From an uncultured Flavobacterium sp. (GTDB lineage: Bacteria > Bacteroidota > Bacteroidia > Flavobacteriales > Flavobacteriaceae), in NCBI RefSeq assembly GCF_946220915.1, contig NZ_CAMIHH010000029.1, forward strand, positions 1 to 28,593: DNA of 28,593 nt. The letters run 5' to 3'. Under the pieces are notes generated by a model. The model did not search any database, was not told the origin of the DNA, and saw only the letters and a list, made by a program, of their open reading frames with translations. Positions 1-8,241 of the stretch are shown in pieces; position 1 is the stretch's first letter, and every line of letters begins with the position of its first letter. The translations under genes were made by a program, and so were the position numbers.

Positions 1-2
1 TT

Positions 3-92
3 TCAGGAGATGCCGGATGGATAAACTTTCATATTAAGAATCATCATATTAAGGAAATAGAAGTTAAGTTCAATTATCCCTTAAAACCCTAA
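3..92 (+). CDS. C-terminal tail of an unidentified protein (partial, cut by left edge)
   Basis: From base 3 the plus strand is open for 29 codons to a TAA at 90-92. The predicted tail ends in NYPLKP and alternates charged and hydrophobic residues (IEVKFNY), as a terminal beta strand would. It would converge with mgtE and overlap the end of that gene by 12 bases. The beginning lies outside the window, so no family can be assigned. The alternative is that this is chance open sequence next to mgtE; its short length leaves this a weak call. Confidence 0.35.
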   Translation, partial: SGDAGWINFHIKNHHIKEIEVKFNYPLKP

Positions 93-1433
93 TATCAGCT
101 TTGCGATCGAAAAATAAATCAATATCCCGCAAATGTCATTGCTGGTAGTAATGAACGGCCCGGTAGCCAAAGCGGGGTCGATCTTGAATTTATTCAGGAG
201 TATCGGTACAAAAGTACCAAGCAGTGATGCAATAACGATTACAGAAATAAGCGATATGCTTACAGTAAGCCCAACCTCATAGCTTACATCAAGCAGGAAA
301 TGGCTGCCTGCAATCAGGATTGCCGCCAAAATAGAGCCATTTAAAAGTGTGAGCATTACTTCCTTTACCAAACGGTTCCACAACGAACCCATGATTACGT
401 TGTTCGCCAAACCCTGCACAATGATCGCTGAAGATTGTACACCAACATTTCCAGCCATTGCGGCAATAAGCGGTGTAAAGAAAAAGAGTTCTCCATGGTG
501 TTTCATTGCAGGTTCAAATATACCCATGACCCGTACGGTTACAAATCCGCCCAGCAATGCCAATACGAGCCATGGCAGTCGTGCTTTTGTAAGGTCGAGA
601 ATGCTGTCATCGGCCTCAACGTCCTGCGAGATACCTGCAGCAAGCTGGTAATCCTTATCGGCCTCTTCCTTAATCACGTCTACAATGTCATCAATGGTAA
701 TGCGGCCTACCAGCCTGCCCAGCTCATCTACAACCGGGATGGCTTCAAGGTCATACTTCTGCATGATGCGCGCCACCTCAACGTCTGGCGTGGTCACTTT
801 TACAAAATCTACTTTTTTAATATATACTTCGCTTATGGGCGTTTTGGTCGATGTAACCAGGAGATCCTTTAGTGATAGGCGGCCCTTCAGCCTGCCCTCA
901 TCATCAATTACGTATATCGAATGTACGCGCTGCACGTTTTCGGCCTGTACGCGCATTTCTCTAACGCACGTCAGGACGTTCCAGTTTTCGTTTACCCTTA
1001 CAAGCTCTTTGGCCATCAATCCACCAGCGGTATCTTCGTCGTAGCGCAGCAGGTCCACAATATCCTTGGCGTGCTCGTCATCGGTAAGTTCCTGGATTAC
1101 CTCCTCCTTCATGTCGGCCGGCAGCTCGGCAATGATGTCGGCAGCATCATCGGTACTCATTTCATCGAGCTCTTCGGCGATCTCCTTTGGCGAAAGGTCC
1201 TTAAATATTTTCTCCCTGATTTCCTCATCAACTTCCAGAAGGATCTCGGCAGTACGCTCGCTATCAAGGATGTGGAATATATAGCTGGCCTCGCTACTAT
1301 CCAGCTCCTCCATGATCTCGGCAATGTCAGCAGTGTGAATGTCCTGGAGCAGGTTTTGTAGTTCCTGCTCACGGTTTTCACTTATATATTGCTCAATCTG
1401 GGCAATAAAATCCTTGCTGATCTTAAATTCCAT
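81..1433 (-). CDS. mgtE: Magnesium transporter MgtE
   Basis: This is an inner-membrane Mg2+ channel of the MgtE family. At 450 residues it has the usual family length. The N-terminal superhelical Mg2+-sensing domain (about residues 30-130) is very acidic, and is followed by two CBS domains (about 135-262) and five predicted membrane helices (about 285-450). The pore region shows MAGNVGVQS and the last helices show TTSNDICG; the Asp (433) matches the conserved pore aspartate of the family. The ATG at 1433 lies inside the end of rsmA (11-base overlap), so the two genes are probably co-translated. Family knowledge says the cytoplasmic domains close the pore when Mg2+ is high. I saw no Mg2+ riboswitch ahead of it, as expected for a gene inside an operon. 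Confidence 0.95.
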   Translation of the reverse strand: MEFKISKDFIAQIEQYISENREQELQNLLQDIHTADIAEIMEELDSSEASYIFHILDSERTAEILLEVDEEIREKIFKDLSPKEIAEELDEMSTDDAADIIAELPADMKEEVIQELTDDEHAKDIVDLLRYDEDTAGGLMAKELVRVNENWNVLTCVREMRVQAENVQRVHSIYVIDDEGRLKGRLSLKDLLVTSTKTPISEVYIKKVDFVKVTTPDVEVARIMQKYDLEAIPVVDELGRLVGRITIDDIVDVIKEEADKDYQLAAGISQDVEADDSILDLTKARLPWLVLALLGGFVTVRVMGIFEPAMKHHGELFFFTPLIAAMAGNVGVQSSAIIVQGLANNVIMGSLWNRLVKEVMLTLLNGSILAAILIAGSHFLLDVSYEVGLTVSISLISVIVIASLLGTFVPILLNKFKIDPALATGPFITTSNDICGILIYFSIAKLILGF

Positions 1434-2202
1434 TGGCCGCTATCTTTTGGGTAAGTTCTATGAATTGCTCCACCGAAAGCTGTTCGGGGCGCAGGTCAAA
1501 GATACTATCTTCCTTTAAATTATCCGACAGGTTGTATGTTTTTAAACTGTTACGCAGCGTTTTCCTGCGCTGGTTAAAAGCCGTTTTTACCACAGTGAAG
1601 AACAGCCTTTCATCTACCGGAAGATGGAAATTTTCTTTGCGGATCAGTCGCAACACACCCGATTTTACCTTGGGCGGCGGGTTAAAAACGTGTTCGGGAA
1701 CCGTAAAAAGGTATTCGGCATCATAAAAAGCCTGCACCAGCACCGAAAGGATGCCATAGGTTTTACTGCCCTTTTTTTCGCAGATGCGTTCGGCAACCTC
1801 TTTCTGGAACATCCCCGAAAATTCAGGTATCCTTTCACGCAGCTCCAGCGCCCTGAAAACAATCTGCGAAGAAATGTTATAAGGGAAATTGCCGATGATG
1901 GCAAACGGCTCATCGCCAAACGAATCGTTTATATTATACCTCAGGAAATCCTCGGAAAGGATCTTGCCATGCAGCTTGGGGTAATGCGTATCAAGGTATT
2001 CCACCGACTCGGTATCGATCTCAATCACCCAGGTTTCAATATCTTTATCCAGCAGGTATTTGGTCAGGACACCCATGCCCGGCCCTATTTCCAGCACTTT
2101 ATCATAACCGGTCAGGGTAAGTGTATCGGCAATGTCTTTTGCTATGCTTTCATCCTTCAGGAAATGCTGCCCGAGGTGTTTTTTGGCTTTTACTTTATCC
2201 AT
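1423..2202 (-). CDS. rsmA: 16S rRNA (adenine1518-N6/adenine1519-N6)-dimethyltransferase RsmA
   Basis: RsmA (KsgA) uses S-adenosylmethionine to dimethylate two adjacent adenines near the 3' end of 16S rRNA, a late step of small-subunit assembly. The 259-residue length is normal. Visible family features are KKHLGQHFL at the N-terminus (residues 7-15), the SAM-binding motif EIGPGMG (38-44), the catalytic NFPY motif (105-108) and the C-terminal FNQRRKTLRNSL stretch. The ATG at 2202 gives exactly the expected N-terminus. It lies 80 bases downstream of the DUF4286 gene and overlaps mgtE by 11 bases. A terminator-like hairpin and a promoter-like motif in the 80-base gap suggest it can be transcribed separately from DUF4286. 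Confidence 0.96.
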   Translation of the reverse strand: MDKVKAKKHLGQHFLKDESIAKDIADTLTLTGYDKVLEIGPGMGVLTKYLLDKDIETWVIEIDTESVEYLDTHYPKLHGKILSEDFLRYNINDSFGDEPFAIIGNFPYNISSQIVFRALELRERIPEFSGMFQKEVAERICEKKGSKTYGILSVLVQAFYDAEYLFTVPEHVFNPPPKVKSGVLRLIRKENFHLPVDERLFFTVVKTAFNQRRKTLRNSLKTYNLSDNLKEDSIFDLRPEQLSVEQFIELTQKIAANGI

Positions 2203-2206
2203 GCTG

Positions 2207-2237
2207 CAAATGTCGGGTTAAAAAGCAATAACCACAA
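2207..2237 (-). promoter_or_regulatory. Possible promoter of rsmA-mgtE
   Basis: On the minus strand a TTG (2235-2237), 20 bases, then GACATTTG (2207-2214) resemble the Bacteroidota promoter TTG-N17-23-TAnnTTTG with one mismatch. The -7 element ends 4 bases before the rsmA ATG, so the transcript would have almost no leader. This is motif matching only. Confidence 0.3.
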
Positions 2238-2244
2238 TTATTGC
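2220..2244 (-). terminator. Terminator-like hairpin after the DUF4286 gene
   Basis: Read on the minus strand, a perfect 7-bp stem (GCAATAA / TTATTGC, 2225-2244) with a 6-base loop is followed by five T residues (2220-2224). It lies 38 bases beyond the DUF4286 stop codon. The stem is AT-rich and therefore weak, so it may reduce rather than stop read-through into rsmA. Confidence 0.4.
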
Positions 2245-2282
2245 CGGACGTTTTCAATAACCATATCATGGCACTTATGCTC

Positions 2283-2603
2283 CTACACCATCTTAAACTC
2301 TTTCAGTAACTCCATCTCGGTACGGAAGGTGAGCATTTTATCGCCAAACAGCTTTGCCCCCTCTTCCCTGAACCGTGGTGCATCTTCTGTATAATAAGCC
2401 TGTAGTTTTTCCATGTTCTCCGCAAAATACTGTATGGCATAGGTACTGCCGCCCATTTCTTCCACAACAAGCACTTTTACAATTTTAGACTTGTAAAATT
2501 TGCCCGTTTCCATTATTTCCGGTATGTGCTTCTCCATCATCCAGGAAAGCCATTTGTCGTGCACGCTGTCGTCTATGTTGATGGTAACGTTGTAGATGAT
2601 CAT
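2283..2603 (-). CDS. DUF4286 family protein
   Basis: This is a 106-residue soluble protein beginning MIIYNVTINID, matching the small DUF4286 family found widely in Bacteroidota. Conserved-looking points are the N-terminal beta strand, the W-x2-W-M-x3-HIPE segment, TYAIQY and the FGD-containing C-terminus. An upstream in-frame start at 2675 would add 24 residues that do not resemble the family, so the ATG at 2603 is preferred. The fold may be a ferredoxin-like dimer of the ABM-like type; that is an inference and no function is established. The leader just upstream contains a copy of a 32-base sequence that also precedes gdhA. The next minus-strand gene upstream ends 88 bases away. Confidence 0.85.
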   Translation of the reverse strand: MIIYNVTINIDDSVHDKWLSWMMEKHIPEIMETGKFYKSKIVKVLVVEEMGGSTYAIQYFAENMEKLQAYYTEDAPRFREEGAKLFGDKMLTFRTEMELLKEFKMV

Positions 2604-2605
2604 TT

Positions 2606-2637
2606 TGGTTGATTGTTGATAGGTTGATTTGTTTATT
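2606..2637. repeat. Dispersed intergenic repeat copy (leader of DUF4286 gene)
   Basis: The 32 bases match the sequence at 9495-9527 in the opposite orientation, with two substitutions and one gap. In both cases the repeat has the same orientation relative to the downstream gene (DUF4286 here, gdhA there). The shared core read along the gene is ACCTATCAACA, embedded in an A-rich context. Confidence 0.6.
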
Positions 2638-2691
2638 CGACTGGTATGCCCTAACAAAGATAGCGCGAACGGCAATCATGGGATAATAATT

Positions 2692-3060
2692 TTATGGTAA
2701 ATTTTTTGCGGCCGGTTTATCCTTCCTTTTGTTACTATAGTTTAGTAAACGGGCTATAAGCATAGCAGCAACAAAAACTCCCAAAACTATAATATTCAAC
2801 GCTACGGAACTCAAAAAGTAGTACTCAAGCGGGTCGGGATAGTCCGGGTCGGCAATGGGTAAGGCACCCGACCCGCCTACAAAGACCAGTACCAATATTG
2901 CCAGTACCAACCATGCCCAAAATGCATGTGTAACAACTTTTGCAAGCGTTTCAGGCGAACGCTTTTGAATAACATTATACCTGACAGCAAAAAACAAAAC
3001 GGGCAGCACAGCTATCAGCACCAGTTGCAAAACCAACAATTGAAAAGTCAGCGTTCCCAA
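2692..3060 (-). CDS. Small three-helix membrane protein of unknown function
   Basis: The 122-residue protein has three predicted membrane segments (about residues 4-25, 44-62 and 83-105), a short loop rich in Pro, Asp and Tyr between helices 2 and 3, and a basic C-terminal tail (KRKDKPAAK). I do not recognise the family. No ATG is available near the N-terminus: the frame opens after a stop inside the end of the TPR gene and the best start is a TTG at 3060, two bases after the TPR stop codon. That spacing suggests translational coupling to the TPR gene. The hydrophobic pattern supports a real membrane protein, but the start is uncertain. Confidence 0.65.
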   Translation of the reverse strand: MGTLTFQLLVLQLVLIAVLPVLFFAVRYNVIQKRSPETLAKVVTHAFWAWLVLAILVLVFVGGSGALPIADPDYPDPLEYYFLSSVALNIIVLGVFVAAMLIARLLNYSNKRKDKPAAKNLP

Positions 3061-3062
3061 AT

Positions 3063-4871
3063 TTACAGCTGTTGACTGTTAGAGTCCCCCCGCAACTGCC
3101 TGAACTGCTTCCTGGCTTCTATGAAGTAAATACTGTCTTCATGCCCAAACAGCACTTTTTCGTAGAGCGGTTTGGCCTTTTCGGGGTCGGAGAGCTTTTT
3201 GTTATAGATCTCTGCCGAGAAGAACAGCGCTTCATCTACATAGATACCTTCTTTGTGGGTCTCAATTATCTTTTGATAGGATTCCAGTGCCTCCGGGTAC
3301 TGTCCAATGCTTTGGTAGAGTTCGCCCATGCGCAGCAGCGTAACATCCTGTATGCTCTGCGTAGGGTCAGTAAGCAATTCCTTAAATCCTGCCAGCGCTT
3401 CGGCTTTTTTGTTTTGGTACAGTTTAAAATCGGCACGCGCAAATTTCTTCAGGGCCGTTTGCGTACTGTCCTCTACGGTATTATCAGTAATGAGCAGGAA
3501 TATCTCAAGCGCATCATTGGCAATAAGCTGCGATACCGACGACTTCAATACTTTAAACTGCTTTTGCGCCCATTCAAAATCGCCCTTGTAATAGCTGCTC
3601 TTAGCCATTTTTAGGCTGGCCTGGTGGCCCACCGCATCGTTCTTGAGGTCTTCCTCTATCTGGGCGTAGTAAATGATGGCCTGGTTAAATTTCTCGTCCA
3701 GCAGCAATATGTCTGCCAGCTTCATTTTTACCTGGGCCTGCTGGTATTTATTGAGCTGGAGTTCAAGTGTTTTGTTCAGTGTTCCTATTCCTGCCCCGGT
3801 ATCTTTAAGGTAAAAGGCCTCAAAGTCGGCCCTGAGCAATTGCAGTTCGAGCGAATAAGGACTTACGCCATATTGGGTAAGTAGTCCTTCGATGAGCTGT
3901 TTTATGGCCGGGTAATCCTTTTCCTGAGCTGTTTTAATATCCATGGACAGCAGGTAGTAATGCGACTGCAGTTGCAGCTCGGGATCGGTGGTATTTTCCA
4001 AGATAAAGTTGAGTATCTCTCTGGCAGTGGCATCTTCATTTTCTTCAACAGCCAGTTTGGCAAGGTTTACAATATTGCCAAATGTGTCCGGGTCGCGCTT
4101 GTATATCGCTTTTTCCTGCACGAATGCCTTGCCGTAATCCCGCTGCTGCACGAAGTACCAGCTCAGAAACTGGTTCCAGAATATGTCCTGTGTTTTCTGG
4201 ACGTTCAGGAGCAATGTTTTCCTCAGCATCGCATTAAAGCTTTTTTCACCTTCTGCCGCCGGGCCCTCCTCGCCTTCCTCGCTCATGAAACGTACCAGCT
4301 GGTTTTGCACAACAACCAGGTTTTGCTGGTTGTTGTAGGCGTAGCTTAGCAATTTTTCTATCATCAGCTGCACATTGCCTAATTGCCCCTGCAGCAATGC
4401 CACCTGGTAATCAAAATTGAGCATGGGGTTTATCTCTATGGCCTTTGTGTATGCTTTTATGGCTTGGTCCAGCAATACCTTTTGTTCAAAAGCTGTTGCG
4501 ATGTTATAAACATTCGATGGATTTTCGGCGATAGCATTCAATGCTGCCTCATAATTTTTTTCTGCCCTGCCCATATCTTTTTGCAGCTGGTAATTGTAGC
4601 CCAGCTCAACATAAAGCAGCGGCTGCCGCGTTTTTTGAAGCTTTTCTGTCAATAATTTTTCCGCGTTGGAATACTGCTGCAGCTGCTGGTAGCAGGCGGC
4701 AAGCTTTTGGGTGAAAAAAATGTTGTGGGGCTGTTTCTTTTCAAGGTCCTGGTAAATGACAAGCGCCTTTTCGAATTCCCCCTTTTCAAAATAATTTTGT
4801 GCCAGCTGCTCGTTTTGCGCGAAAGCGGCAAAGGAAAGCAGGAAGGCTATGACGGCAAGTATATTCTTCAT
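3063..4871 (-). CDS. Secreted tetratricopeptide repeat protein
   Basis: This 602-residue protein has an N-terminal signal peptide (MKNILAVIAFLLSFAAFAQ, likely cleaved after about residue 18). TPR units cover most of the rest: EKGEFEKALVIYQDLEKKQP near residue 30, NYEAALNAIAENPSN near 105, IKAYTKAIEINPM near 138, and further units to the C-terminus (ALESYQKIIETHKEG, AKPLYEKVLFG). It presumably sits in the periplasm or on the inner face of the outer membrane as a protein-binding scaffold; its partner is unknown. It lies between serS and a small membrane gene, which starts two bases after its stop codon. No catalytic motif is visible. Confidence 0.88.
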   Translation of the reverse strand: MKNILAVIAFLLSFAAFAQNEQLAQNYFEKGEFEKALVIYQDLEKKQPHNIFFTQKLAACYQQLQQYSNAEKLLTEKLQKTRQPLLYVELGYNYQLQKDMGRAEKNYEAALNAIAENPSNVYNIATAFEQKVLLDQAIKAYTKAIEINPMLNFDYQVALLQGQLGNVQLMIEKLLSYAYNNQQNLVVVQNQLVRFMSEEGEEGPAAEGEKSFNAMLRKTLLLNVQKTQDIFWNQFLSWYFVQQRDYGKAFVQEKAIYKRDPDTFGNIVNLAKLAVEENEDATAREILNFILENTTDPELQLQSHYYLLSMDIKTAQEKDYPAIKQLIEGLLTQYGVSPYSLELQLLRADFEAFYLKDTGAGIGTLNKTLELQLNKYQQAQVKMKLADILLLDEKFNQAIIYYAQIEEDLKNDAVGHQASLKMAKSSYYKGDFEWAQKQFKVLKSSVSQLIANDALEIFLLITDNTVEDSTQTALKKFARADFKLYQNKKAEALAGFKELLTDPTQSIQDVTLLRMGELYQSIGQYPEALESYQKIIETHKEGIYVDEALFFSAEIYNKKLSDPEKAKPLYEKVLFGHEDSIYFIEARKQFRQLRGDSNSQQL

Positions 4872-4881
4872 CGCTGTGATT

Positions 4882-5045
4882 GGAACGCGGATGACACGGA
4901 TTTAGCGGATCTCCACGGTTTTTATTCGTTATGCCTACAATCAATAATCCGGCCAAACTAAAAACGCAAATGACACCGACTTAGCATAAACCACATGATT
5001 TTTTTACCTGTGGGCATTCGCCAAAATCCGCGTCATCCGCGTTCC
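4882..5045. repeat. Intergenic element bounded by 22-bp inverted repeats
   Basis: The gap between serS and the TPR gene starts and ends with near-perfect inverted repeats (4882-4903 and 5024-5045, 21 of 22 bases pairing), each based on a CGCGGATGAC-type core. The match continues imperfectly inward (GCGGATCTCCACGG against GCGAATGCCCACAGG). It has no open reading frame of note. It resembles the short non-coding repeats scattered between genes in Flavobacterium genomes. Confidence 0.6.
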
Positions 5046-5069
5046 TTTTTGTGCGTTTACACAAAGCTA

Positions 5070-6341
5070 CTAATTTATTATATCAAATCCTGTGTAAGGG
5101 CGTAAAACTTCGGGGATTACGATGCCTTCCGGGGTCTGGTAGTTTTCCAGTATCCCGGCCAATACCCTCGGCAAAGCCAGTGAGCTTCCGTTCAGCGTGT
5201 GCGCCAGGTGGTTCTTTCCGTCCTTATCGCGGAAACGCAGCTTGAGCCTGTTGGCCTGGAACGTTTCAAAGTTAGATACCGAGCTTATCTCCAGCCAGCG
5301 GTCCTGTGCGGTTGAAAATACCTCAAAGTCATAGGTCAATGCAGAAGCAAAGCCCATGTCACCACCGCAAAGCCGCAGTATGCGGTACGGCAGTTTCAGT
5401 TCCTGAAGCAATGTCTTTACGTGTCCTACCATCCCGTCCAGCGCTTCATAGGACTTTTCTGGGTGCTCAATGCGAACAATCTCCACCTTATCAAACTGGT
5501 GAAGACGGTTAAGCCCCCTTACGTGTGCGCCATACGATCCTGCCTCCCTGCGGAAGCATGGCGTATAGCCCGTGCATAATACCGGGAGCTCATTTTCCTG
5601 CAATATCACATCGCGGAACATATTGGTTACCGGCACTTCGGCAGTAGGGATCAGGTACAGGTCGTCAAGGCCAACATGGTACATCTGCCCTTCCTTATCG
5701 GGCAACTGTCCCGTGCCATAGCCCGAAGCCTCGTTTACCAGGTGCGGCACCTGGTATTCTTTATAGCCTGCATCGGTATTTTTATCGAGGAAATAGCTTA
5801 TCAGTGCACGCTGCAGCCTTGCCCCCTTGCCTTTATATACCGGGAATCCTGCACCGGTTATTTTATTGCCCAGCTCAAAATCGATGATATCGTATTTCTT
5901 TGCAAGTTCCCAGTGTGGCATTGCCCCTTCGTGCAGTACAGGAATGTCACCCTCCAGGTGTACCTCAACATTTTCTTCGGGCGTTTTGCCTAACGGAACA
6001 ATATCCGCCGGTGTGTTCGGCAGCTTGTACAATGCCTGCGTTAACGATTCCGTCACTTCGTCGAGCGTTTCGCTGAGCATCTTGCTTTTATCTTTAAACT
6101 GTACCGTTTTTTCTTTAATGATTGCGGCTTTTGCTTTTTCGCCTGCCTTCATCAGCTCACCAATGTCGCGCGACAGCCTGTTCGATTCGGAAAGTATGGT
6201 ATCAAGCTCTACCTGTGTCGCCCTTCTTTTTTCATCGAGTGCGATCACATCGTCTACCAAAGCAGTGGCATCAAAATTCCTTTTGCCCAAAGCCTGTATT
6301 ACTTTCTCCCTGTTTTCCCTGATAAATGCTGTCTGTAACAT
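5070..6341 (-). CDS. serS: Seryl-tRNA synthetase
   Basis: SerS charges tRNA-Ser (and tRNA-Sec where present) with serine in the cytoplasm. The 423-residue length is typical. The N-terminal region (about residues 30-105) is a charged helical hairpin, the tRNA-binding coiled coil. The class II catalytic core follows, with motif 2 at FRREAGSYG, EISSVSNFETFQANRL in the active site, and motif 3 at NGSSLALPR near the C-terminus. The ATG at 6341 gives the standard start MLQTAFIRENREKV. It heads the minus-strand block, with a -7-like element 23 bases upstream and a 198-base repeat-bearing gap before the next gene. Confidence 0.97.
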   Translation of the reverse strand: MLQTAFIRENREKVIQALGKRNFDATALVDDVIALDEKRRATQVELDTILSESNRLSRDIGELMKAGEKAKAAIIKEKTVQFKDKSKMLSETLDEVTESLTQALYKLPNTPADIVPLGKTPEENVEVHLEGDIPVLHEGAMPHWELAKKYDIIDFELGNKITGAGFPVYKGKGARLQRALISYFLDKNTDAGYKEYQVPHLVNEASGYGTGQLPDKEGQMYHVGLDDLYLIPTAEVPVTNMFRDVILQENELPVLCTGYTPCFRREAGSYGAHVRGLNRLHQFDKVEIVRIEHPEKSYEALDGMVGHVKTLLQELKLPYRILRLCGGDMGFASALTYDFEVFSTAQDRWLEISSVSNFETFQANRLKLRFRDKDGKNHLAHTLNGSSLALPRVLAGILENYQTPEGIVIPEVLRPYTGFDIIN

Positions 6342-6363
6342 AATGTATTTTTTATAAGTGGAG

Positions 6364-6371
6364 CAAATTTA
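6364..6371 (-). promoter_or_regulatory. Probable -7 element of the serS promoter
   Basis: TAAATTTG on the minus strand is a perfect match to TAnnTTTG. A CTG (one base off TTG) sits 17 bases upstream. The element is 23 bases from the serS ATG. Confidence 0.4.
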
Positions 6372-6458
6372 ACGATTTGTTTTAATTACAGAGGGTTTGT
6401 TCATTAATTAGCCCGATTACAGGTTCAAAAATAATACAAGCTTACATATGATTTTACG

Positions 6459-6809
6459 TCAGCTTAAATGCGCCATTGCAGCCTCCACGTTTTTCTTGCC
6501 GTTTCCAATGAAAATTGTATCGCCATCCACTATTACAGGGCGGCTCAGGAACGTGTAGTGTTCATTGATGTAATTTTTATAATCTTCTTCAGAAAGCTGT
6601 TTATCCTTCAGGCCACGCTCTTTGTACAGGGTAGCCTTACGGCTGAAAAGCGCCTCATAACTCCCGGCCAGGCGGCGCATTTCCTCAAGCTCTTCCGTAG
6701 TTATGGGTTCTGTTTTTATTTCACGGAGCGTAAAGCCTTCCGTATTGGGCAGCGAGCGAAGTATTTTTCGGCAGGTATCGCACGTTTTAAGATAGAATAT
6801 TTTTTTCAT
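6459..6809 (-). CDS. ArsC/Spx-family thioredoxin-fold protein (arsenate reductase-like)
   Basis: The 116-residue protein has the ArsC/Spx/YffB layout: beta-strand start MKKIFYLKTCDTCRK with a CxxC pair (Cys10, Cys13), a T-x-R-E-I-K segment, a RRLAGSYEALFSRKATLY helix region typical of the family, and SRPVIVDGDTIFIGNGKK near the C-terminus. Family members are glutaredoxin-like reductases or, in the Spx branch, RNA polymerase-binding regulators. Whether this one reduces arsenate cannot be told from sequence, and no ars genes are nearby. It is divergent from the DinB-like gene, with an 84-base gap between start codons. Confidence 0.85.
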   Translation of the reverse strand: MKKIFYLKTCDTCRKILRSLPNTEGFTLREIKTEPITTEELEEMRRLAGSYEALFSRKATLYKERGLKDKQLSEEDYKNYINEHYTFLSRPVIVDGDTIFIGNGKKNVEAAMAHLS

Positions 6810-6893
6810 GATGCTAAATTAGGCTTTTAGCAGATTGTCCGTCCCGGCTATCCTGAAAATCCTTACATTTATACTTCAAATAATTGAGACAAC

Positions 6894-7349
6894 ATGCAGC
6901 ACGAATTCAGAATTACCCACGTTAGCCGTGAGCTATATGACAATTTTTTTGACAACCACACACTGGAACAGCTCAACAAGGTGCCGCCAGGGTTTAGCAA
7001 CAACCTCATCTGGAATATAGGCCACATTATCGTTTCACAGCAAATGCTGGTATACCTTGGTTCAGGCTTAACACCAATGGTAAGCGAAGAATTAACAGGG
7101 AAGTATATGCGCGGCACCAGGCCGGAGCACGACCTTTCGCAAAAAGAAGCAGACGAAATACGCTCGCTCCTTTTTACCACGGTAGAAAGGACAGAGCAGG
7201 ATTATTTTAATAAGGTGTTTAAAACTTTTACCGAACGCAAAACGCAGCTTGGCTTTACGCTGTCAACTGTGGAGGATGCCATCAGCTTCAATAACTACCA
7301 CGAAGGCATACATCTCGGGATGATGATGAGTATTAAAAAGTTCCTTTAG
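6894..7349 (+). CDS. DinB-like (DfsB-type) four-helix metal-binding protein
   Basis: The 151-residue helical protein matches the DinB_2/DfsB superfamily. The likely metal triad is His44 (in WNIGHII) with His136 and His140 (in NNYHEGIHLG), the usual spacing for these proteins. Family members include metal-dependent hydrolases and thiol-dependent S-transferases (bacillithiol or mycothiol type), and many have unknown substrates. The gene stands alone on the plus strand between two minus-strand genes. The specific reaction cannot be named. Confidence 0.85.
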   Translation: MQHEFRITHVSRELYDNFFDNHTLEQLNKVPPGFSNNLIWNIGHIIVSQQMLVYLGSGLTPMVSEELTGKYMRGTRPEHDLSQKEADEIRSLLFTTVERTEQDYFNKVFKTFTERKTQLGFTLSTVEDAISFNNYHEGIHLGMMMSIKKFL

Positions 7350-7404
7350 TTCTGAGTTGGGAATTTAGGGCCGCACACTCTGATACGGAATTCTGAGCCC
7401 TGGA

Positions 7405-8199
7405 CTACTTAACCTTTAAAAAAGCCTCCACCTCGCTGTATGGGAATGCCAGCTCTTTTGCCCCATCGGCAAATGAAGCGATTTCCATAGGGTTGTAGAG
7501 GAGCCTGATACCGCTTTCGGTAAAAAAGATGTTCTGCGGCAGGGAAAATTTATTGTTCTCGAACATCATCCCGGTACTGTTGATGGGCTTGCCTGCGGGC
7601 ACGTTATACAGTGTGCGGAATTTTTTCTCAGCCATGGCTGTCAGTCCCTTCTCATCCTTCAGGATGTCGGCACGCTCCAGGGTCCTGCCTGTTTTTGCAT
7701 CAACGATCAGGCTTCGGTTGCCCTCATAGCCGTGAGCGCCACCGGTAAACATATAGTTATTCACATTAAAGTTGATGATGTTGCCGCTTTGGTATTCTTT
7801 GGTAGCATTGATCTTTGCTTCCCAGGCCATCTTTGCTTCCTCGGGATATTTGCCTGCAAGGCCATCATACGATTTTATGAACATCGATGCCAGCTCCTTG
7901 TAATCTTTGGCATTGGTAGGCTGTTCGCCAAAATAGACAATGCTTCGCGCAACCCTGAACAGCGCCTGGTTAATGCTATCAGCTACGGCCTTGTCGCCAT
8001 TCACTGCTTCGGGGACTTTTATGTCTACACTCGTACATTCTTTTTTACAGATGGCGCTCCTGTCAGAATAATTTTTATTTTCGAAGCTGAGCGCTTTAGC
8101 CCCTTCAGTCATTTCGGTTTCGGTCGTTGTTTCTTCTGTTTCTTTTTTGCAACCGGTAAGCACCAGTAGTGCAAAGGCGAGTGTAAAGCAGTATTTCAT
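7405..8199 (-). CDS. DUF4163/DUF3298 domain lipoprotein
   Basis: The 264-residue protein starts with a lipoprotein signal (hydrophobic stretch, then LVLTGCKK with Cys17 as the lipidation site) and a Thr/Glu-rich linker. The body has a DUF4163-like N-terminal part (YPEEAKMAWEAKINATKEYQ) and a C-terminal DUF3298-like part with the hallmark FTGGAHGYEG segment and a beta-rich end. The same domain pair occurs in RsiV-type anti-sigma factors and PdaC-like envelope proteins. Here there is no transmembrane anti-sigma segment, so a role in cell-envelope binding is more likely; the ligand is unknown. It is divergent from the PLP-enzyme gene. Confidence 0.85.
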   Translation of the reverse strand: MKYCFTLAFALLVLTGCKKETEETTTETEMTEGAKALSFENKNYSDRSAICKKECTSVDIKVPEAVNGDKAVADSINQALFRVARSIVYFGEQPTNAKDYKELASMFIKSYDGLAGKYPEEAKMAWEAKINATKEYQSGNIINFNVNNYMFTGGAHGYEGNRSLIVDAKTGRTLERADILKDEKGLTAMAEKKFRTLYNVPAGKPINSTGMMFENNKFSLPQNIFFTESGIRLLYNPMEIASFADGAKELAFPYSEVEAFLKVK

Positions 8200-8241
8200 A
8201 TAGCTATGGTGTTATTCTTTTGCAAAAGGTGGCCCGGGCAG

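Noticed and set aside
349..1361. Open plus-strand frames of 70-146 codons opposite mgtE
   Set aside because: They are antisense shadows with biased, low-complexity composition and no family resemblance, while mgtE on the other strand is certain.
1434..2282. Mg2+ riboswitch (M-box or ykoK type) ahead of mgtE
   Set aside because: mgtE starts inside rsmA, and the 80-base gap ahead of rsmA shows only a short hairpin and promoter-like motifs.
1624..2394. 256-codon plus-strand frame opposite rsmA
   Set aside because: It is antisense to a clear rsmA and runs past it into the DUF4286 gene; the composition is typical of a shadow.
6459..6809. Part of an arsenic resistance operon
   Set aside because: Only the ArsC/Spx fold is present; there is no arsR, arsB or acr3 nearby, and the neighbours are unrelated.
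7405..8199. RsiV-type anti-sigma factor
   Set aside because: It shares the DUF4163/DUF3298 domains but has a lipoprotein signal, no transmembrane anti-sigma segment, and no sigma-factor gene beside it.
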